Assembly (NCBI RefSeq): GCF_026015965.1
Contig: NZ_CP110383.1
Coordinates: forward strand, 405,808-469,807
Length of the DNA stretch: 64,000 bases
Direction of reading: 5' to 3'
From: Selenomonas sputigena
GTDB taxonomy: Bacteria > Bacillota > Negativicutes > Selenomonadales > Selenomonadaceae
In this document: piece by piece, positions 55,366 to 64,000 of the stretch
How the letters are laid out: each line of letters starts with the position of its first letter
How positions within the stretch are numbered: the first letter of the stretch is position 1
Notes under the pieces: generated by a model
Told to the model about the DNA's origin: nothing
What the model saw: only the letters and a program-made list of their open reading frames with translations
Database searches by the model: none
Position numbers and translations under genes: made by a program

Positions 55366-55698
55366 TTGTCACAGGTGAAACTGCACGTAAAGAAAGGCGA
55401 CACGGTCGTCGTCCTCGCAGGCAAGGACAAGGGCAAAGAGGGCAAGATCGTCGAGGCTCTGCCGAAGAAGGGCAAGGTTGTCGTCGAGGGCGTGAACAAG
55501 GTGAAGCGCCATACGAAGCCGAGCCAGAAGTACCCGCAGGGCGGCATCATCCAGAAGGAAACCCCTCTGAACGCCTGCAAGGTCATGCTCGTATGCCCGG
55601 CCTGCAAGAAGGCGACGCGCACGGGCAAGAAGGAAGTCAACGGCAAGATGGTTCGCGCCTGCAAGAAGTGCGGCGAAGTCATCGACCAGACGAAATAA
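55366..55698 (+). CDS. rplX: 50S ribosomal protein L24 with zinc ribbon
   Basis: 110 residues from TTG 55366 after AGGAGG; a frame from 55348 lacks a site. The KOW domain is [20 protein letters not shown]. The C-terminal half has four cysteines (CPACKK and CKKCGE) that form a zinc ribbon, a form found in some bacteria and absent in E. coli. It starts assembly of the 50S subunit. Confidence 0.96.
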   Translation: MSQVKLHVKKGDTVVVLAGKDKGKEGKIVEALPKKGKVVVEGVNKVKRHTKPSQKYPQGGIIQKETPLNACKVMLVCPACKKATRTGKKEVNGKMVRACKKCGEVIDQTK

Positions 55699-55719
55699 TT
55701 GAGGAAGGAGGAGCACGGT

Positions 55720-56259
55720 TTGGATAGATTACAGGAAAAGTACAAGAACGAAGTTGTGCCTGAGCTCACGAAGAAGTTCGGCTACAAGAACATCATGCAG
55801 CTTCCGAAGATCGAGAAGGTCATCATCAACATGGGCGTCGGCGAAGCCGTCGGCAATCCCAAGGCTCTTGACTCTGCGGTCAACGATCTGACGATCATTG
55901 CGGGACAGAAGCCCATCCTGACGCGCGCGAAGAAGTCGCTTGCCGCCTGGAAGCTCAGGGAAGGCATGCCGATCGGCACGAAGGTCACGTTGCGCGGCAC
56001 GCGCATGTACCAGTTCCTCGACAAGTTCATCAACGTCGCCCTGCCGCGCGTCCGCGACTTCCGCGGCGTGAGCAGCACGGCTTTTGACGGCCGCGGCAAT
56101 TATGCGGTCGGTCTCAAGGAGCAGCTCATCTTCCCCGAGATCGAGTACGACAAGATTGACAAGCTGCGCGGCATGAACATCGTCATCGTCACGACAGCAG
56201 AAAAAGACGAAGAGGCGCGCGAGCTCTTGAAGCTCATGGGTATGCCTTTCAAGGCTTGA
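55720..56259 (+). CDS. rplE: 50S ribosomal protein L5
   Basis: 179 residues from TTG 55720, seven or so bases after [49 protein letters not shown] and [20 protein letters not shown] are characteristic. It carries 5S rRNA with L18 into the 50S subunit. Confidence 0.97.
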   Translation: MDRLQEKYKNEVVPELTKKFGYKNIMQLPKIEKVIINMGVGEAVGNPKALDSAVNDLTIIAGQKPILTRAKKSLAAWKLREGMPIGTKVTLRGTRMYQFLDKFINVALPRVRDFRGVSSTAFDGRGNYAVGLKEQLIFPEIEYDKIDKLRGMNIVIVTTAEKDEEARELLKLMGMPFKA

Positions 56260-56276
56260 AGAAGGAGGTATGAACT

Positions 56277-56462
56277 GTGGCTAAGAAATCGATGATCGAA
56301 AAGTGGAGCCAGCAGCCGAAGTTCAAGGTGCGCCAGCACAACCGCTGCAAGATCTGCGGTCGTCCGCATGGCTACATGAGGAAGTTCGACATGTGCCGCA
56401 TCTGCTTCCGCGAGCAGAGCTACAACGGCGCCATTCCCGGCGTGACGAAAGCCAGCTGGTAA
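56277..56462 (+). CDS. rpsN: 30S ribosomal protein S14, type Z
   Basis: 61 residues starting at GTG 56277 (AAGGAGG upstream). The four zinc-binding cysteines are visible in [20 protein letters not shown] (Cys-x2-Cys and the first of the second pair) and the following CF. Short length and cysteines define the zinc-dependent form; the zinc-free paralogue is not in the window. Confidence 0.98.
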   Translation: MAKKSMIEKWSQQPKFKVRQHNRCKICGRPHGYMRKFDMCRICFREQSYNGAIPGVTKASW

Positions 56463-56497
56463 ACTACGAAACGTATGAAAGGGAGGATATCGGTTCC

Positions 56498-56896
56498 ATG
56501 GTAATGACTGATCCTATTGCAGATATGCTGACGCGCGTTCGCAACGCGAACTCCGTCTACCACTCCAAGGTGGAGATTCCCGCCTCCAAGATCAAGAAGG
56601 CAATTGCCGAGGTCTTGAAGGAAGAGGGCTTCATCAAGGATTACACCTTCACGGCAGACTCGAAGCAGGGCATGCTGACGGTTTTTCTCAAGTATGGCCC
56701 CGCACGCGAGAAGGTCATCACGGGCATCAAGCGCATCTCGAAGCCCGGTCTTCGCGCTTATGCGAAGCACGATGAACTGCCGCGCGTCCTCGGCGGACTC
56801 GGCATCGCCATCATCTCCACGTCGAAGGGGATCATGAGTGACAAGGAAGCCCGCAAGGCCGGCCTTGGCGGCGAAGTCGTCGCCTATGTCTGGTAA
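56498..56896 (+). CDS. rpsH: 30S ribosomal protein S8
   Basis: 132 residues from the ATG at 56498 after GGGAGG; a second ATG two codons on is also possible. [20 protein letters not shown] and [20 protein letters not shown] are S8 signatures. It binds the central 16S domain and in E. coli represses the spc operon. Confidence 0.97.
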   Translation: MVMTDPIADMLTRVRNANSVYHSKVEIPASKIKKAIAEVLKEEGFIKDYTFTADSKQGMLTVFLKYGPAREKVITGIKRISKPGLRAYAKHDELPRVLGGLGIAIISTSKGIMSDKEARKAGLGGEVVAYVW

Positions 56897-56914
56897 ACGT
56901 CTGGAGGTGAAAAG

Positions 56915-57466
56915 ATGTCGAGAATTGGCAGAGCACCGATTGAGATTCCCGCTGGCGTAACCGTCAAGATCGAGGAAGTCAACAAGGTGACAGTAAAGGG
57001 TCCGAAGGGCGAGCTTTTCCGCGAGCTTCATCCGGACATGAAGATCGCGGTCGAGGGCAATGTCCTCACGGTCACGCGCCCGTCGGACGACAAGGAGCAC
57101 CGCTCCCTGCACGGCCTTACGCGCACGCTCATCAACAACATGGTCATCGGCGTGACGGAAGGCTTCAAGAAGACGCTCGAAATCAACGGCGTCGGCTACC
57201 GTGCCGCGAAGCAGGGCAAGAATCTGAACCTTTCCTTGGGTTTTTCCCATCCCGTCATTGTCGAGCCGCCCGCAGGCATTACGCTTGACGCGCCCAGCGC
57301 GACGAGCATCGTCGTTTCGGGCATCGACAAGGAAGCTGTCGGCGCCATCGCTGCAAAGATCCGCAGCTATCGTCTGCCTGAACCGTACAAGGGCAAGGGT
57401 ATCAAGTACGAGGGCGAGCACATCCGCCGCAAGGTCGGTAAGGCCGGCGCCAAGGCGAAGAAATAA
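56915..57466 (+). CDS. rplF: 50S ribosomal protein L6
   Basis: 183 residues. [20 protein letters not shown] starts it, and [10 protein letters not shown]-like ([20 protein letters not shown]) and [20 protein letters not shown] close it. It has two related domains near the GTPase centre. The ATG follows GGAGGTG. Confidence 0.98.
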   Translation: MSRIGRAPIEIPAGVTVKIEEVNKVTVKGPKGELFRELHPDMKIAVEGNVLTVTRPSDDKEHRSLHGLTRTLINNMVIGVTEGFKKTLEINGVGYRAAKQGKNLNLSLGFSHPVIVEPPAGITLDAPSATSIVVSGIDKEAVGAIAAKIRSYRLPEPYKGKGIKYEGEHIRRKVGKAGAKAKK

Positions 57467-57494
57467 GGCAGCTTAAAGGAAAGGAGTGACCATA

Positions 57495-57854
57495 GTGCTG
57501 ATCAAGGCAGACAAGAACAAGGCAAGGCAGAAGCGCCACCTGCGCGTCCGTAACCACGTTTCGGGCACGGCAGAGCGTCCGCGCCTCAACGTATACAGAA
57601 GCCTCGCGAACATCTACGCGCAGGTGATTGACGACGAGAAGGGCGTGACGCTCGTCTCGGCAAGTTCGAAGGACAAGGGATTCTCGAACTACGGCGGCAA
57701 CATCGAGGCCGCGAAGGCTGTCGGCGCTGCTGTCGCGAAGCGTGCGCTTGAAAAGGGCATCACCGAGGTTGTCTTTGACCGCGGGGGTTACATCTACCAC
57801 GGTCGCGTCGCGGCGCTCGCAGAAGCAGCGCGCGAGGCAGGCCTCAAATTCTGA
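57495..57854 (+). CDS. rplR: 50S ribosomal protein L18
   Basis: 119 residues from GTG 57495, eight bases after AAGGAG; an upstream GTG at 57486 lies in the ribosome site. It begins [20 protein letters not shown] and has [20 protein letters not shown] and [20 protein letters not shown]. It binds 5S rRNA together with L5. Confidence 0.97.
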   Translation: MLIKADKNKARQKRHLRVRNHVSGTAERPRLNVYRSLANIYAQVIDDEKGVTLVSASSKDKGFSNYGGNIEAAKAVGAAVAKRALEKGITEVVFDRGGYIYHGRVAALAEAAREAGLKF

Positions 57855-57873
57855 CTTGCAAGGAGGTAAATGA

Positions 57874-58404
57874 ATGGCTAGAATGGACAGGAACCATGAC
57901 AGGGACCGGGACAGAAACAACGAGACTCCTGAATTTGAGGAGAAGGTCGTTTACATCAACCGCGTCGCCAAAGTCGTCAAGGGCGGCCGCCGTTTCTCCT
58001 TCAGTGCCCTCGTAGTCGTGGGCAACAAGAAGGGCAAGGTTGGCGCAGGCCTCGGCAAGGCGAGCGAAGTGCCCGAGGCAATACGAAAGGGCATCGAGGA
58101 CGCGAAGAAGAACCTCATCGAGGTTTCCTTGAAGGATACGACGATTCCGCACGAGATGATCGGCATCTTCGGTGCAGGCCGCGTGCTCTTGAAGCCCGCC
58201 GCCAAAGGTACCGGCGTCATCGCGGGCGGCCCTGCGCGCGCCGTCTTGGAGCTTGCGGGCATTCGCGACATCCTTACGAAGTCTCTTGGCTCGTCGAATC
58301 CGAACAACATGGTTCGCGCCACGGTCAAGGGTCTCGAGCAGCTCAAGCGTGCTGAAGCGGTCGCTGAACTGCGCGGCAAGACGGTGCAGGAACTCTTAGG
58401 TTAA
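57874..58404 (+). CDS. rpsE: 30S ribosomal protein S5
   Basis: 176 residues with an unusually charged N-terminus ([20 protein letters not shown]). The decoding-site domain has VNRVAKVV-like [20 protein letters not shown], and the second domain [20 protein letters not shown]. It affects fidelity and mRNA unwinding. AAGGAGG precedes the ATG. Confidence 0.97.
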   Translation: MARMDRNHDRDRDRNNETPEFEEKVVYINRVAKVVKGGRRFSFSALVVVGNKKGKVGAGLGKASEVPEAIRKGIEDAKKNLIEVSLKDTTIPHEMIGIFGAGRVLLKPAAKGTGVIAGGPARAVLELAGIRDILTKSLGSSNPNNMVRATVKGLEQLKRAEAVAELRGKTVQELLG

Positions 58405-58416
58405 GGAGGAAGTTCG

Positions 58417-58596
58417 ATGGCAAAGGTTAAAATCACTCTTACGAGGAGCCTCATCGGTCGTCCCGAGACGCAGAGAGCCACCGTTCGTTCGCTCGGACTT
58501 CGTAAGCTCAACTCGTCGGTGGAGCGTGAGATGAACGACGCATTGAAGGGACAGATCCACAAGGTCGAACATCTCGTGAAGGTCGAGAACATATAA
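58417..58596 (+). CDS. rpmD: 50S ribosomal protein L30
   Basis: 59 residues, beginning [20 protein letters not shown] and ending [13 protein letters not shown]. The ATG at 58417 follows AAGGAGGA and the gene fills the gap between rpsE and rplO exactly. [20 protein letters not shown] is the typical middle. Short but certain from sequence and place. Confidence 0.96.
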   Translation: MAKVKITLTRSLIGRPETQRATVRSLGLRKLNSSVEREMNDALKGQIHKVEHLVKVENI

Positions 58597-58621
58597 GAAG
58601 GAACAAGGAGGTGCAAGCAGT

Positions 58622-59062
58622 ATGAAGTTACATGAATTGTCCCCGGCGCCTGGCTCCAAAAAGACGCGCAACCGCGTGGGGCGCGGCATCGGCAGCGGCA
58701 ACGGCAAGACCGCAGGCCGCGGGCACAAGGGTCAGAATTCGAGGAGCGGCGGCGGCGTCCGCACGGGCTTCGAAGGCGGCCAGATGCCGATCTACCGCAG
58801 GCTTCCGAAGCGCGGCTTCAACAATGTGTTCCGCAAGATTTATGCGGAGGTCAACATCGAAACCTTGAACCGCTTTGAGGACGGCGCTGTTGTCGATCCC
58901 GTCGCACTCGTCGAAGAGGGTATCCTGAAGAACGTCCGCGACGGCATCCGCATCCTCGGCAAGGGCGAACTCACGAAGAAGCTCACGGTTCGAGCCAACG
59001 GCTTCACGAAGTCGGCGGAAGAAAAGATCAAGGCGGCAGGCGGACAAGTCGAGGTGATCTGA
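58622..59062 (+). CDS. rplO: 50S ribosomal protein L15
   Basis: 146 residues. The glycine-rich extended N-terminus ([20 protein letters not shown]) and [20 protein letters not shown] are typical. Its stop and the secY start are directly adjacent (TGATTG), the usual coupling. Confidence 0.98.
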   Translation: MKLHELSPAPGSKKTRNRVGRGIGSGNGKTAGRGHKGQNSRSGGGVRTGFEGGQMPIYRRLPKRGFNNVFRKIYAEVNIETLNRFEDGAVVDPVALVEEGILKNVRDGIRILGKGELTKKLTVRANGFTKSAEEKIKAAGGQVEVI

Positions 59063-60977
<1,915 letters not shown>

Positions 60978-61149
60978 GCTGCGTGTCCGAGAGCCACCGA
61001 ACGATAAAGACGCGAGAGCGTCACGGCGGGCGCGGGTTTGGCGTCCGAGAAAATACGATGTTGGGCATGGGCAATTCCCGATGCGGAACGCTCCTTTCAC
61101 GGAAGATGGACAGCTTTCGCCCAACCCAATTTCAGAGAGGGAGAAGCTC
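60978..61149 (+). other. adk-infA gap without map
   Basis: About 170 bp where many Firmicutes have map (methionine aminopeptidase). It holds no convincing gene; a short frame of 61 codons lacks family features. I also see no map remnant. It ends in the ribosome site of infA (AGAGGGAG). Confidence 0.5.
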
Positions 61150-61368
61150 ATGTCAAAACAAGATGTAATCGAAGTTGAGGGCAAAGTGCTGGAAGCGCTG
61201 CCCAACGCGATGTTTCAAGTCGAGCTGGAAAACGGTCACGTCGTCCTGGCGCACGTCTCGGGGAAGATCCGTATGAATTTCATCCGCATCCTTCCCGGCG
61301 ACAAGGTCACGATTGAGCTTACGCCTTACGACCTGACGCGCGGCCGCATCACCTATCGTTTTAAGTAG
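61150..61368 (+). CDS. infA: Translation initiation factor IF-1
   Basis: 72 residues, standard. [40 protein letters not shown] and [15 protein letters not shown] are near-universal IF-1 sequences. The ATG at 61150 follows AGAGGGAG. It binds the ribosomal A site at initiation. Confidence 0.98.
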   Translation: MSKQDVIEVEGKVLEALPNAMFQVELENGHVVLAHVSGKIRMNFIRILPGDKVTIELTPYDLTRGRITYRFK

Positions 61369-61412
61369 ACGCGGCCGCTATTCGGCAGGCAGCGCAGAAG
61401 GAGGCAAAGTCA

Positions 61413-61526
61413 ATGAAAGTCAAGCCGTCCGTCAAACGGATTTGCGAAAAATGCAAGATCATCAAGCGCAAGGGACGCGTCATGGTCATTTGCGAAAACC
61501 CGAAGCATAAGCAGAGACAAGGTTAA
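61413..61526 (+). CDS. rpmJ: 50S ribosomal protein L36
   Basis: 37 residues, [20 protein letters not shown] followed by [17 protein letters not shown]. The zinc ligands (Cys11, Cys14, Cys27, His32) are present, so it is the zinc-binding form. AGAAGGAGG precedes the ATG. The gene lies between infA and rpsM as usual. Confidence 0.97.
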   Translation: MKVKPSVKRICEKCKIIKRKGRVMVICENPKHKQRQG

Positions 61527-61540
61527 GGAGGTGCTTTTCT

Positions 61541-61915
61541 ATGGCACGTATCGCCGGTGTGGATTTACCGCGTGACAAGAGAATCGAGATTGCTTTGACA
61601 TATATCTATGGGATCGGCCTGACGACCTCCCAGAAGCTTCTGAAGCTGGCAGGCGTCAACCCCGACACGCGCACGCGCGACTTGACGGAAGACGAAGTCG
61701 TGAAACTGCGCGACGTCATCGACAAGGAAGCGATCGTCGAGGGCGATCTTCGCCGTGAGCGTCAGATGGCGATCAAGCGTCTCGTCGATATCGGCTGCTA
61801 CCGCGGTCGTCGTCACCGCCTGGGACTTCCCGTGCGCGGACAGAACACGAAGAACAACGCCCGCACGAGGAAAGGTCCCCGCAAGGCCATCGCAGGCAAG
61901 AAGAAGGACAAATAA
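61541..61915 (+). CDS. rpsM: 30S ribosomal protein S13
   Basis: 124 residues, beginning [20 protein letters not shown] with YIYGIG following. The C-terminal tail that reaches the P-site tRNA is [20 protein letters not shown]. The ATG follows AAGGAGG. Confidence 0.98.
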   Translation: MARIAGVDLPRDKRIEIALTYIYGIGLTTSQKLLKLAGVNPDTRTRDLTEDEVVKLRDVIDKEAIVEGDLRRERQMAIKRLVDIGCYRGRRHRLGLPVRGQNTKNNARTRKGPRKAIAGKKKDK

Positions 61916-61931
61916 AAGGGAGGGTCATTGA

Positions 61932-62324
61932 GTGGCAGTAAAGAAAACGACGCGGACGAAGAAAAAAGACCGCAAGAACATTGAATATGGCGTTGCGCAT
62001 ATCAGCTCCACCTTCAACAACACGATCGTCACGCTGACGGACAAGAGCGGCAATGCCCTCTCGTGGGCGAGCGCGGGCGGCCTCGGCTTCCGCGGCTCCA
62101 GAAAGAGCACGCCGTTCGCTGCACAGATGGCGGCGGAAGTCGCGGCGAAGGCCGCGATGGAGCATGGCTTGAAGCAGGTCGAGGTCTATGTCAAGGGCCC
62201 CGGCGCCGGCCGTGAAGCCGCAATCCGCTCCCTGCAGGCGACGGGTCTTGAAGTCAACATGATCAAGGACGTCACCCCGATTCCGCACAACGGCTGCCGT
62301 CCGCCGAAGCGCAGAAGAGTTTGA
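61932..62324 (+). CDS. rpsK: 30S ribosomal protein S11
   Basis: 130 residues from GTG 61932 (GGGAGGG upstream). [20 protein letters not shown] and [20 protein letters not shown] are S11 hallmarks, and [18 protein letters not shown] is the universal end. It lines the mRNA exit channel. Confidence 0.98.
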   Translation: MAVKKTTRTKKKDRKNIEYGVAHISSTFNNTIVTLTDKSGNALSWASAGGLGFRGSRKSTPFAAQMAAEVAAKAAMEHGLKQVEVYVKGPGAGREAAIRSLQATGLEVNMIKDVTPIPHNGCRPPKRRRV

Positions 62325-62342
62325 TGGAGGTGCAGAAGAAAT

Positions 62343-62936
62343 ATGGCTATTGATAGATCCGCAACCCTCAAGCGGTGCCGTTCGCTCGGCATTGAGCCGG
62401 GCATGGTCGGCATCAGCCGTCAGTCCAAGCGTCAGCCGCGCCGCCAGGCTCGCAAGGTCAGCGAGTATGGCATGCAGCTCAAGGAAAAGCAGAAAGCGAA
62501 GTTCATCTACGGCGTTTTGGAAAAGCAGTTCCGCAAGTACTATGAAAAGGCGAAGACGATGCCGGGCGTCACGGGTGAGAACCTCCTCGGTCTCCTGGAG
62601 CGTCGCATCGACAACGTCGTATACCGCCTCGGTCTCGCGCAGACGCGCCGTCAGGCTCGCCAGCTCGTGACGCACGGTCACATCCGTGTCAACGGCAAGC
62701 GCCTCGATATTCCGTCCGCGCTCGTTCGTGCCGAAGATGAGATCACGATCGATGAGAAGAGCCGCTCGAATGCGTTCTTCAAGGCGCTCGCCGAGAACTA
62801 CAAGCCTCTGAACCTTCCCGCATGGCTCACTGCCGACGGTGCGAAGCTCAGCGGTACGGTCACGCGCTATCCGAGCCGCGATGAGATCGACGTCCCCGTC
62901 AACGAGCAGGCGATCGTCGAGCTGTACTCCAGATAA
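62343..62936 (+). CDS. rpsD: 30S ribosomal protein S4
   Basis: 197 residues. The N-terminal part is the short, cysteine-free version ([20 protein letters not shown] has only one Cys), followed by the S4 RNA-binding domain [20 protein letters not shown] and [20 protein letters not shown]. It starts 30S assembly and in E. coli represses the alpha operon. Confidence 0.97.
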   Translation: MAIDRSATLKRCRSLGIEPGMVGISRQSKRQPRRQARKVSEYGMQLKEKQKAKFIYGVLEKQFRKYYEKAKTMPGVTGENLLGLLERRIDNVVYRLGLAQTRRQARQLVTHGHIRVNGKRLDIPSALVRAEDEITIDEKSRSNAFFKALAENYKPLNLPAWLTADGAKLSGTVTRYPSRDEIDVPVNEQAIVELYSR

Positions 62937-62998
62937 TCTCTTGCCGGTATTTTCAATATGATTGACTGCATGAGAACAATGGAGGAGGGTTATCCCAG

Positions 62999-63958
62999 AT
63001 GATCGAGATCGAAAAGCCAAAGATCGAGATAGTGGAAATCAGCGAAGATAATCGTTATGGGAAGTTCGTCTGCGAGCCTTTGGAGCGTGGCTACGGCACG
63101 ACCCTCGGCAACAGCTTGCGGCGCATCCTCTTGTCATCCCTGCCGGGCGCTGCGATCACTTCGATCCGCATCGACGGCGTACTGCACGAGTTTTCCACCA
63201 TTCCGGGCGTCCGCGATGATGTGACGAACATCGTGCTGAACCTCAAGTCGCTCTGCTTCAAGATGTACAGCGAAGAGCCGCGCGTTCTTCGCCTCGATGT
63301 CAAGGGTGAGAAGGAAGTCACGGCGGCGGACATCATCACCGATCCCGACGTTGAGATCTTGAACCCCGATCTTCACATCGCGACGCTTAACGAGGACGGA
63401 GAGCTGCACATGGAAATGACCGTTGAACGCGGCAAAGGCTATGTGGCAGCGGAGAAAAATAAGAAGCCCGATCATGTCATCGGCGTCATTCCGATCGACT
63501 CCATCTTTTCCCCGATTCAGCGCGTCAACTACACCGTGCAGGACACGCGCGTGGGCAACGTCACCGACTATGACAAGCTCATCCTCGAAGTGTGGACGGA
63601 TGGCTCCATCCGCCCCGAAGAGGGCGTGAGCCGCGCGGCGACTATCCTCATCTCGCACTTTAAGCTCTTCCAAAATATGGCGGGCATTCCAGAGATTGAG
63701 GAAGAGGAGGAGATTGTTCCTCCCGAGCCTGAGGAGCCGGACGCTTCCAAGGTTCTTGAGACGACGATTGACGATCTTGACCTCTCTGTTCGCTCTTTCA
63801 ACTGCTTGAAGCGCGCGAACATCAATACGGTCGCAGATCTTGTCTCGAAGACGGAAGAAGACATGATGAAGGTCAGGAACCTCGGCAGGAAATCCTTGGA
63901 AGAAGTCAAGAAGAAGCTTGAAGAGTACGACTTGACATTGAAGAAAGAAGAAGAATAA
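62999..63958 (+). CDS. rpoA: RNA polymerase alpha subunit
   Basis: 319 residues. The N-terminal domain has [20 protein letters not shown] and [20 protein letters not shown] (dimer and beta contact). The C-terminal domain contains [20 protein letters not shown] and [20 protein letters not shown], which contacts UP elements and activators. The ATG at 62999 follows GGAGGAGGG. Confidence 0.98.
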   Translation: MIEIEKPKIEIVEISEDNRYGKFVCEPLERGYGTTLGNSLRRILLSSLPGAAITSIRIDGVLHEFSTIPGVRDDVTNIVLNLKSLCFKMYSEEPRVLRLDVKGEKEVTAADIITDPDVEILNPDLHIATLNEDGELHMEMTVERGKGYVAAEKNKKPDHVIGVIPIDSIFSPIQRVNYTVQDTRVGNVTDYDKLILEVWTDGSIRPEEGVSRAATILISHFKLFQNMAGIPEIEEEEEIVPPEPEEPDASKVLETTIDDLDLSVRSFNCLKRANINTVADLVSKTEEDMMKVRNLGRKSLEEVKKKLEEYDLTLKKEEE

Positions 63959-63972
63959 GAGAGGGATAAACC

Positions 63973-64000
63973 ATGAGCTATAGAAAATTAGGGCGTAATT
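63973..64000 (+). CDS. rplQ: 50S ribosomal protein L17 (start only)
   Basis: The window ends nine codons in. MSYRKLGRN after an AGAGGG site 15 bp past rpoA fits the start of L17, which always follows rpoA. The rest lies outside. Confidence 0.88.

Noticed and set aside
60983-61168. A 61-codon frame between adk and infA
   Set aside because: Arg-rich sequence without a ribosome site or similarity to map; treated as non-coding.

Overview
The window is high-GC bacterial chromosome with genes on both strands. Firmicute-type features (S10-spc-alpha and str ribosomal clusters, a dnaG-rpoD pair, an L7Ae-like gene before rpsL, a ydaO-type riboswitch) occur together with an LptA/OstA-like outer-membrane lipopolysaccharide transport protein. 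Gene content and composition suggest a diderm Firmicute of the Negativicutes, most like Selenomonas or a relative. This placement is inference; no database search was possible.

Bases 1-13000 are mostly leftward genes: two tandem ThrE-type threonine/serine exporters, a three-gene [FeFe] hydrogenase operon (NuoE-like, NuoF-like, catalytic HydA), and a three-gene set (SPFH protein, zinc-ribbon membrane protein, TPM-domain protein) resembling Bacillus ydjI/ydjG/ydjH. Between them lie a rightward membrane phosphoesterase and a glycosyltransferase-like gene. Bases 13000-20600 hold a thioredoxin-like protein, rpsT, rpiB, tRNA-Asn and tRNA-Glu, a zinc-ribbon protein, an M48 protease, a stand-alone trpB, a DUF389 membrane protein and the LptA-like protein.

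Bases 20700-32300 carry dgt, then dnaG-rpoD-trmK-nif3, then an RNA-rich stretch: RNase P RNA from a consensus promoter, a c-di-AMP (ydaO) riboswitch before an NlpC/P60 wall hydrolase, and an FMN riboswitch with an intrinsic terminator before ribD-ribE-ribBA-ribH and a YfcE-type phosphodiesterase.

Bases 32380-44780 are the accessory island: an Rpn-family PD-(D/E)XK nuclease gene, a type III-D CRISPR effector operon (cas10, cas7, csx10, a double cas7, csx19, a TIGR03986-type RAMP, cas6), a promoter-bearing leader, an array of ten 36-bp repeats and nine spacers, and cas1-cas2. The effector operon is bracketed by two copies of the 3' end of an Rpn gene; cas6 runs into the second copy and takes its stop codon from it. 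The last CRISPR repeat is mutated so that its own hairpin is followed by eight T residues, a ready-made intrinsic terminator. The gene set resembles the cyanobacterial III-Dv complex but has Cas7 and Csx10 as separate neighbouring genes.

Bases 44830-64000 are the str operon (L7Ae-like gene, rpsL, rpsG, fusA, tuf) followed by the S10, spc and alpha clusters through rpoA and the start of rplQ. Non-ATG starts are common. There is no map gene between adk and infA.
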